10,179 bases of DNA, taken from the NCBI GenBank assembly GCA_002308155.1, contig DBVQ01000091.1:4256-14434 (forward strand). The letters are read 5' to 3'. This DNA comes from Christensenella sp. UBA1260. GTDB taxonomy: Bacteria; Bacillota; Clostridia; Christensenellales; CAG-917. The position numbers and the translations under genes were made by a program. This document shows positions 5,748-10,179 of the stretch, in pieces; the stretch's first letter is position 1, and each line of letters opens with the position of its first letter. The notes beneath the pieces are model-generated. The model was not told where the DNA came from. It did not search any database and saw only the letters and a list, made by a program, of their open reading frames with translations.

Positions 5748-6770
5748 TTATGGCAGTTGAACAAAGCCGACTTTGCGATAGACCTTTGAAAGCGTCTTGT
5801 TTGCGATACGACTCGCTCTTTCCGCGCCGTTTCTCATAACTTCAAGGAGATAATCCTTGTTGTTTATGAGCTCATTGTATTTTGCTTGAATCGGCTTCAA
5901 ATATTCAACGACAGCCTCGCCGACTTTGAGTTTGAAATCGGCGTATGACACGCCTTCAAACTCCTTCTCCACCGCCTCAACAGTCTTGTCGCTTACAACC
6001 GAATAGATTGTGATGAGGTTTGAAATGCCCGGCTTTGACTCGTCAAATCTTATGTCGGTATCGCAGTCCGTGACGGCACGTTTGAACTTGCGCATAATCG
6101 TGTCCGCATCGTCAAGCAAAAACACTACGCCGTTTGTGTTGTCATCCGTCTTGCCCATCTTGGAGGTCGGGTCAAGAAGATTGTAAATCTTCGCGCCGTG
6201 CTTGGAGAATATGCCGTCCGGCACGACAAACGTCGGCGAATACACCGTGTTGAAACGATGTGCAATGTCACGAGCAAGCTCAAGGTGTTGCTTTTGGTCC
6301 TTACCAATCGGCACCAAGTCCGCTTGATAAAGCAGTATGTCCGCCGCCATAAGAGTTGGATAGGCAAACAGCCCGAGGTTTACGTTCTCGGGGTTCTTTG
6401 CGCTCTTTTCCTTGAATTGCGTCATTCGGCTTGCCTCACCAAACTGCGTGTAGCAGTTCAAAACCCATGCGAGTTCCGCGTGCTGAGGCACGTGCGATTG
6501 CACAAACAAGATTGACTTTTCAGGGTCAAGTCCCACCGCAAGGAAAAGTGCCATAAAGTCGTACGTTCTGCGGCGAAGGTCTGCCGGAACGTTCTCCACA
6601 GTTATACTGTGCATGTCTGCAATCGTGTAGATGCAGTTGTATTCGTCCTGCAACTTCACCATGTTTTTGACCGCGCCGATATAGTTGCCGAGCTGCAAAT
6701 CGCCCGTCGGTTTCAAAGCGCTGTACACGACTTTCTTTTGAGGTATGTTTTTATCGTTTATTTCTGCCAT
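5748..6770 (-). CDS. trpS: Tryptophanyl-tRNA synthetase (TrpRS)
   Basis: A class Ic aminoacyl-tRNA synthetase that charges tRNA-Trp in the cytoplasm. I use the ATG at 6770 (340 residues, normal length) because GGAG lies 6 nt upstream of it; an in-frame ATG six codons earlier lacks such a site. Motifs: the HIGH-type signature KPTGDLQLGNYIGA (20-33), ADMHSITV (52-59), YPTLMAADILLYQADLVPIG (137-156) with the tryptophan-pocket Asp, KDQKQHLELARDIA (157-170), and the KMSKS-type loop SKMGKTDDN (203-211). The last reads KMGKT in place of KMSKS, a conservative but unusual form. No T-box or leader attenuator is seen: only 32 nt separate it from the upstream gene, so it depends on the operon promoter at 8010-8038 or an internal one. 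Confidence 0.97.
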   Translation of the reverse strand: MAEINDKNIPQKKVVYSALKPTGDLQLGNYIGAVKNMVKLQDEYNCIYTIADMHSITVENVPADLRRRTYDFMALFLAVGLDPEKSILFVQSHVPQHAELAWVLNCYTQFGEASRMTQFKEKSAKNPENVNLGLFAYPTLMAADILLYQADLVPIGKDQKQHLELARDIAHRFNTVYSPTFVVPDGIFSKHGAKIYNLLDPTSKMGKTDDNTNGVVFLLDDADTIMRKFKRAVTDCDTDIRFDESKPGISNLITIYSVVSDKTVEAVEKEFEGVSYADFKLKVGEAVVEYLKPIQAKYNELINNKDYLLEVMRNGAERASRIANKTLSKVYRKVGFVQLP

Positions 6771-6802
6771 AACAACTCCTATAGCCATTCGTTGCCAAAT
6801 TA

Positions 6803-7465
6803 TTATTCTATCATATCAACGGCAAAAAGCTCTTCGAGCTTTCTCTTTGCCTCTTGCTCGTCTCTCGCCTTTACGCCCAAAGCGGAGATAACTTCCTTTG
6901 CATACTGCATTGGGCTCGCCACGGACACTATGACGGACGGCATATCTTCAACGTCCTCTTCAACACAGGCAAACGCCCCTGCCGCCAAAGCGGAAATCGG
7001 GTCAAACACATAGTCGTCAAAGTCGCTGAAATCCTTGATTATCTCACCGACTGCCTTTTTGTCTATGCCGATGAAGCACGCTTTTTCTTCTTCTTTGTCC
7101 TCGTCTGCGCCAACAAATATGTCAATCGGCACACCCAAGTCCCTTGCAAGCACCGCCCCGCAAACTAAGTCCTTGTCATTTGGCAAAAACATATTTATTT
7201 TGCCATCAATGTCCAAGTCCATGTACGCCGATGCAAAGACGGCGGCGATGACAAAAGACATTTGCTTTGTGTCTATTGACACAAACATCCCTGCGCGTTC
7301 AAGTTCAAGTACAAACAAGTTGTCCTCAATCTCAACTATCGGGAAATCGCAAACCGATTGGAGCACGTCCTCATCAACGCTCGTTGAAAAGCATTTTTCA
7401 AGGATAAGTCGTATGCGCTTTGCACTGTCGCAAGCCGCTATTTCGCTCCACAATTTGTCATCCAT
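6803..7465 (-). CDS. Shrunken threonine-synthase-like protein lacking the PLP core
   Basis: A 220-residue protein. Three blocks line up in order with threonine synthase (ThrC). FPIVEIEDNLFVLEL (41-55) corresponds to the stretch just before the ThrC PLP-lysine motif. NMFLPNDKDLVCGAVLARDL plus GVPIDIFVGADED (91-123) corresponds to the PTGNFG...AKKMGLPI...NEN region. DPISALAAGAF (155-165) with PSVIVSVASPMQYAKEVISAL (176-196) corresponds to the C-terminal DPHTAV...STASPYKF segment. Missing are about 120 residues between the first two blocks and the HGPTLAFKD motif carrying the catalytic lysine (here ERAGMFVSID), and PTGNFG has become PNDKDL. It cannot be a working PLP enzyme of the usual kind. 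The reading frame is intact and lies between two genes of one operon, so it is probably a functional derivative, not debris. AGGA lies only 3 nt before the ATG, so the start is less certain. The relationship is my pattern match, unverified. Confidence 0.8.
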   Translation of the reverse strand: MDDKLWSEIAACDSAKRIRLILEKCFSTSVDEDVLQSVCDFPIVEIEDNLFVLELERAGMFVSIDTKQMSFVIAAVFASAYMDLDIDGKINMFLPNDKDLVCGAVLARDLGVPIDIFVGADEDKEEEKACFIGIDKKAVGEIIKDFSDFDDYVFDPISALAAGAFACVEEDVEDMPSVIVSVASPMQYAKEVISALGVKARDEQEAKRKLEELFAVDMIE

Positions 7466-7551
7466 AGTCCTGAAAGACGACGGAAAAGTATTCCGCCGCC
7501 CCCTATCATTGTTTTAATCCGCTCAAAAACAGCGGTTTCCCTTTGAGCTTG

Positions 7552-7983
7552 TCAGCCCTCTTTTTGATACTTGTTCAAAAACTCAGGGAAATTGTCCTCG
7601 TCCTCGCTGACCGTAAGCACAAACTTTGTCTCTGTATCTTTGCCGATTGCATAGATGTCCGTAAAGAAATCTTCCATTTCACTGATTTTCTTGCCGAGCA
7701 TTCTGTGTGCTCCGTCTATGTAGAGGGTTTCGATGTCGTGGTTGCCCGCGAGGATTCCTTTGATAAAGCCGATGAGCGACTCTTCACTGATTGGTGCATC
7801 GCCGCGTTTCAAAAAATTGTCAACGTTTATGACTCTCACTTGATAGCGGAGAGAATACATATATCTGTCTGTATCCGTCAAGAAGACGATGTCGCCTTTG
7901 GCGGTCTCGACGTTGTCGTTTGCCATATCTATGATGATTTTGGTTTTGCCTGTTCCCTTTGCACCTGTGATGAGTTTAATCAT
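7552..7983 (-). CDS. Small P-loop ATPase-like protein, unknown function
   Basis: A 143-residue protein. It opens with a Walker A motif, GAKGTGKT (residues 7-14), directly after a beta strand (MIKLIT), and has a Walker B-like TLYIDGAH (87-93, D90). This is a minimal P-loop NTPase fold. Homologues are common in Clostridia and are often labelled as PilT or twitching-motility proteins, but no PilT-specific domain (Asp box, His box) is visible, so I do not use that name. The ATG at 7983 is chosen because GGAGG lies 5 nt upstream; an in-frame ATG four codons earlier overlaps that site. It is the first gene after the promoter at 8010-8038. Possible roles include nucleotide-dependent switching or DNA/RNA handling; nothing in the sequence decides. 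Confidence 0.88.
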   Translation of the reverse strand: MIKLITGAKGTGKTKIIIDMANDNVETAKGDIVFLTDTDRYMYSLRYQVRVINVDNFLKRGDAPISEESLIGFIKGILAGNHDIETLYIDGAHRMLGKKISEMEDFFTDIYAIGKDTETKFVLTVSEDEDNFPEFLNKYQKEG

Positions 7984-8009
7984 AAGCACCTCCAAGTTGT
8001 TCTATATAT

Positions 8010-8038
8010 ATTGTATATATAAAACAAAAATATTTCAA
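8010..8038 (-). promoter_or_regulatory. Sigma-A promoter of the P-loop / ThrC-like / trpS / DUF5685 / J-protein operon
   Basis: On the minus strand TTGAAA (8038-8033), a 17-nt AT-rich spacer and TACAAT (8015-8010) give a near-consensus sigma-70/sigma-A promoter. Transcription would start near 8003 and leave a leader of about 20 nt carrying GGAGG (7993-7989) before the ATG at 7983. It is the best promoter in the window. Confidence 0.8.
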
Positions 8039-8051
8039 GCCCCTTTTTTAT

Positions 8052-8078
8052 GACTTCGAAGACTTCGAAGGCTTCGCC
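8052..8078. repeat. Three tandem 9-bp units containing CTTCGAAG palindromes
   Basis: GACTTCGAA occurs twice in tandem (8052-8060, 8061-8069), followed by a third diverged unit GGCTTCGCC (8070-8078). Two CTTCGAAG palindromes (8054-8061 and 8063-8070) flank a single A, making a 17-bp near-perfect palindrome. It sits just upstream of the -35 of the operon promoter, so it could be an operator or simple slippage product. Confidence 0.6.
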
Positions 8079-8085
8079 TTTTTAT
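8067..8085 (+). repeat. 19-bp direct repeat, copy 1, with hairpin and T run
   Basis: GAAGGCTTCGCCTTTTTAT is identical to the copy at 8147-8165, exactly 80 bp away. Each copy holds a 5-bp stem (AAGGC, loop TTC, GCCTT) running into five T on the plus strand. This is the form of a short intrinsic terminator for plus-strand (antisense) transcripts. On the minus strand no T run follows, so it is not a normal terminator for prfA. Confidence 0.8.
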
Positions 8086-8114
8086 ACGACTCTTTTCAGT
8101 CTTCAAACTTGCTT

Positions 8115-8147
8115 TTAATCTTCCACATTTTCCAACAATTTGTTCTG
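8115..8147 (-). pseudogene. Second, synonymously diverged copy of the last ten codons and stop of prfA
   Basis: On the minus strand these 33 nt encode QNKLLENVED and a TAA stop, identical in protein to the end of RF1 at 8233-8201, 86 nt upstream. Eight of 33 bases differ, in seven codons (CAA/CAG, AAG/AAA, CTT/TTG, AAC/AAT, GTT/GTG, GAG/GAA, GAC/GAT), and every change is silent. There is no match to prfA before the Gln; the 19-bp repeat abuts this point. After both stops a similar spacer follows (GCAA, GTTTG and AAGA blocks in the same order, with small gaps) and then the same 19-bp repeat. The fragment has no start codon or ribosome site and is not expected to be translated. It looks like the remnant of a second prfA allele. 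Confidence 0.85.
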
Positions 8148-8165
8148 AAGGCTTCGCCTTTTTAT
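8147..8165 (+). repeat. 19-bp direct repeat, copy 2, with hairpin and T run
   Basis: Identical to the copy at 8067-8085. It touches the break point of the prfA tail copy: its first base is also the first base (on the minus strand) of the duplicated codons. It lies 35 nt past the real prfA stop, while the other copy lies 29 nt past the stop of the duplicate, so repeat and prfA tail were probably duplicated together. Confidence 0.8.
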
Positions 8166-8200
8166 TATATTATTCTGTTCTTACAAACTGTTGCCGTTAG

Positions 8201-9289
8201 TTAGTCCTCAACGTTTTCAAGCAACTTGTTTTGTACGGCGATTTGAAGTGCGGATATCATTTCGTCCATATCGCCGAGCATAAACTTGTCAAGGCTATAG
8301 AGCGTCAGCCCGATGCGGTGGTCTGTCACTCTGCCTTGCGGAAAGTTGTATGTCCTTATACGCTCGCTTCTGTCGCCCGTGCCGACTTGTGCCTTGCGGT
8401 TTTCGGCGTATTCCTTTTCCGCCTGCGATTGATAGTAATCATAGACACGGGATTTGAGCACTTTGAGCGCCTTTTCTCTGTTCTTGATTTGACTGCGCTC
8501 GTCTTGGCACTCAACGACGATGCCTGTCGGCAAGTGAGTCATGCGGATTGCACTCTCCGTCTTGTTGACGTGCTGTCCGCCTGCGCCGCCCGAACGATAG
8601 GTGTCAACCTTGATATCGTTCTCATTGAGAACGACTTCCACATCCTCTGCCTCAGGAAGCACCGCAACCGTCACCGTTGAAGTGTGCACTCTGCCCTGTG
8701 ATTCCGTCTCCGGCACGCGCTGGACTCTATGCACGCCGCTCTCAAACTTGAGCTTGCCATAGACGCCACTTCCCGTAATCATAAACACGAGTTCCTTTGC
8801 GCCGCCGAGTTCGGTGTAGTTCATGTTGACTTCTTCAACTTTCCAGTGGTTTAAGTCTGCATAGTGGCGATACATCTTCATGAGTTCCGTCCCAAAAAGT
8901 GCGGCTTCGTCTCCGCCTGCACCTGCGCGAATTTCCATAATGACATTGTTGTTTTCGTTTGGGTCCTTTGGCAGCATCGCGATTTTGAGGTCCTGCCCGT
9001 CTTTGTCCAACGCTTCGCGAAGATCGTCAAGTTCCTGCTTGAACATAGCCTTCATGTCAAGGTTGGTTTCAAGCGAAATCATCTCCTCGCAGTCGTCAAA
9101 CTCGGATTTATGCTTTTTGTATCTCTCATAAATCTCCACAATAGGAGACAAGTCGCTATGCTCTTTTGAGAGTGCCTTGAACTCCTTTTGATTGGATATG
9201 ACCTGCGGGTCGCCGAGCATCTCGCCGACCTCTTCATAGCGCGATTTGATTTTTTCGAGCTTATTCAGCATACCGTCAGTTATCTTCAT
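8201..9289 (-). CDS. prfA: Peptide chain release factor 1 (RF1)
   Basis: RF1 recognises UAA and UAG stop codons in the ribosomal A site and triggers release of the finished protein. It has 362 residues, full length. Domain 1 is helical (1-105). The stop-codon reading motif PET (193-195) lies in HRVQRVPETESQGRVHTS; the P-x-T type marks RF1, where RF2 has SPF. The catalytic GGQ is at 237-239 in YRSGGAGGQHVNKTESAIR; Gln239 is the residue methylated by PrmC, encoded by the gene just upstream. The C-terminal part carries RSERIRTYNFPQGRVTDHRI. The ATG overlaps the prmC stop as ATGA, so the two genes are translationally coupled. The last ten codons occur a second time downstream with only silent changes. 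No T-tailed minus-strand terminator is visible after it. Confidence 0.98.
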   Translation of the reverse strand: MKITDGMLNKLEKIKSRYEEVGEMLGDPQVISNQKEFKALSKEHSDLSPIVEIYERYKKHKSEFDDCEEMISLETNLDMKAMFKQELDDLREALDKDGQDLKIAMLPKDPNENNNVIMEIRAGAGGDEAALFGTELMKMYRHYADLNHWKVEEVNMNYTELGGAKELVFMITGSGVYGKLKFESGVHRVQRVPETESQGRVHTSTVTVAVLPEAEDVEVVLNENDIKVDTYRSGGAGGQHVNKTESAIRMTHLPTGIVVECQDERSQIKNREKALKVLKSRVYDYYQSQAEKEYAENRKAQVGTGDRSERIRTYNFPQGRVTDHRIGLTLYSLDKFMLGDMDEMISALQIAVQNKLLENVED

Positions 9290-10179
9290 GCTCTTTTCAC
9301 CACCGCGATTCTGTCTTTGCCTTCAATATCTTTCAATATTTCAACGTCATATTCTTTGAATATGTCCTTTATTGCTTCCGCTTGTTCAATGCCAAACTCG
9401 CAAAGGAAAACGCCGCCTTCTTCAAGGTGCTCGTCAAGGTCTTTTGCGATAATGCGATAATATTTGAGCCCGTCCTCTGCGCCATCAAGAGCAAGTCTCG
9501 GCTCAAAGTTTTTGACCTTTGCGTCCAGTGTCTCAATGTCCTTTGACGGAATATACGGCGGATTTGACACAATGACGTCAAACTTGCCTTCAATCTTTTC
9601 AAACATATCAGAAAGCACAAAGTCAATCTTTACGCCGTTGTTCAAAGCATTTGCGCGCGCAACGTCAAGCGCAGGCGCGCTCACGTCGGATGCAATGACT
9701 TTTGCACCCGTCTTCAAAGCAATTACGGTTGCAATTGCGCCACTGCCTGTGCAAAGGTCTAATACGCTTGCTCCTTCCTTGACAAAATCAATTGCCTTTT
9801 CAACAAGCTCCTCGGTTTCAGGGCGAGGGATAAGCACATTTTGGTTTACTGCAATTTTTACTCCATAAAAATCTGCGTTGCCGATTGCGTATTGGAAAGG
9901 AAGCCCATTTGCCATCTTCTTTGCAATGATTTCGCCCGCGTCGTATTGCTCTTTTGTCAAGACTTTGAGGTCTTTGACCTCACTGCGCTTGCAGCCTGCA
10001 ATCTCCACAAACAACCAATCAATATCCGCCTCGTCCGCGGACGGAGCAAGTTTTTCAAAGCGACTTCTCGCCACTCCATACGGCACACTGATTTTGAACT
10101 GCTGTTCAGGCACGTTGTCGTTTTGCTCCATTTCAAGCACGGTCTTGAAAGCTACGATTGCAACTTCAAGCATATCGTC
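9286..10179 (-). CDS. prmC: Release factor glutamine methyltransferase (PrmC), apparently fused to the C-terminus of a DUF1385 protein; 5' end beyond the window
   Basis: PrmC (HemK) uses S-adenosylmethionine to N5-methylate the GGQ glutamine of RF1 and RF2, raising termination efficiency. Counting from the ATG at 10173: an N-terminal helical substrate domain (about 33-100), PRPETEELVEKAIDF (117-130), SAM motif I VLDLCTGSGAIA (137-148), the acidic SASD position (D163), and the catalytic NPPY (204-207, SNPPYIP). All key residues are present. The frame stays open upstream of that ATG to the window edge, and the first residues (DDMLEVAIVAFKTVLEMEQ) resemble the C-terminal end of DUF1385/YqhQ proteins, which commonly lie just before prmC. 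No good ribosome site or start codon separates the two parts (candidates are ATG 10131 or GTG codons near residues 21-34). So the true start is unknown: either a DUF1385-PrmC fusion or a hidden internal start. The stop overlaps prfA by ATGA. Confidence 0.93.
   Translation of the reverse strand, partial: DDMLEVAIVAFKTVLEMEQNDNVPEQQFKISVPYGVARSRFEKLAPSADEADIDWLFVEIAGCKRSEVKDLKVLTKEQYDAGEIIAKKMANGLPFQYAIGNADFYGVKIAVNQNVLIPRPETEELVEKAIDFVKEGASVLDLCTGSGAIATVIALKTGAKVIASDVSAPALDVARANALNNGVKIDFVLSDMFEKIEGKFDVIVSNPPYIPSKDIETLDAKVKNFEPRLALDGAEDGLKYYRIIAKDLDEHLEEGGVFLCEFGIEQAEAIKDIFKEYDVEILKDIEGKDRIAVVKRA

Noticed and set aside
6771..6788. Start of trpS six codons upstream (ATG at 6788)
   Set aside because: The added residues cover the GGAG ribosome site of the inner ATG and do not belong to TrpRS.
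6771..6802. T-box riboswitch before trpS
   Set aside because: Only 32 nt of non-coding sequence are present, with no specifier loop, antiterminator or terminator.
7552..7983. Naming the P-loop gene as PilT / twitching motility
   Set aside because: Only a Walker A and a Walker B-like strand are visible; no PilT-specific boxes and far too short.
7984..7995. Start of the P-loop gene at ATG 7995
   Set aside because: That codon overlaps the GGAGG of the ATG at 7983, which begins the protein right at the first beta strand.
7543..8022. 159-residue plus-strand frame opposite the P-loop gene
   Set aside because: The minus-strand frame has a Walker A motif, promoter and GGAGG; the plus frame is its shadow.
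8052..8165. CRISPR-like array or minus-strand prfA terminator
   Set aside because: Only two 19-bp copies with one spacer that is a prfA relic, and no cas genes. On the minus strand the hairpins lack a T run.

Overview
The window looks like a piece of chromosome from a Clostridia-like member of the Bacillota (Firmicutes), most likely an uncultured one. The reasons are the prmC-prfA pair preceded by what reads as the end of a DUF1385 (YqhQ-type) protein, the DUF5685 / J-domain gene pair, a small P-loop protein of a kind common in Clostridia, Shine-Dalgarno-led genes, and a medium GC content. I see no phage, transposase, integrase, CRISPR array, tRNA or rRNA. Every gene but one is on the minus strand.

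Transcription runs from high to low coordinates. At the right edge is prmC (10179-9286), whose first codons read as the C-terminus of a DUF1385 protein. It overlaps prfA (RF1, 9289-8201) by ATGA. PrmC methylates the GGQ glutamine of RF1, so the two genes form one functional unit. A 217-base gap (7984-8200) follows. It holds a diverged second copy of the last ten codons plus stop of prfA, two identical 19-bp hairpin-forming repeats, a short 9-bp tandem repeat, and a good sigma-A promoter. That promoter drives a probable operon: P-loop ATPase-like protein (7983-7552), a shrunken threonine-synthase-like protein without a PLP lysine (7465-6803), trpS (6770-5748), a DUF5685 protein (5716-4784) and a J-domain-like protein with a Cys-rich tail (4805-4155). 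A clear intrinsic terminator ends it at 4121-4148.

Next comes a two-gene unit: a six-helix membrane protein (4109-3408) overlapping by ATGA a small XRE-type regulator (3411-3181), ended by a second intrinsic terminator at 3136-3161. The only plus-strand gene, a 66-residue membrane protein (2937-3137), lies convergent to this unit and divergent from an arsR-type regulator (2845-2513). Then come uvrC (2404-596) and the first 172 codons of murB (516-1, cut by the window edge).

Most content is housekeeping: translation termination, Trp-tRNA charging, nucleotide excision repair and peptidoglycan precursor synthesis. I found no clearly new multi-gene system. The most unusual observations are the synonymously recoded duplicate of the prfA 3' end, the threonine-synthase-derived protein lacking its catalytic core, the apparent DUF1385-PrmC fusion, and the perfect TATAAT boxes placed exactly 6 nt before the ATG of both uvrC and arsR, which predict leaderless mRNAs.
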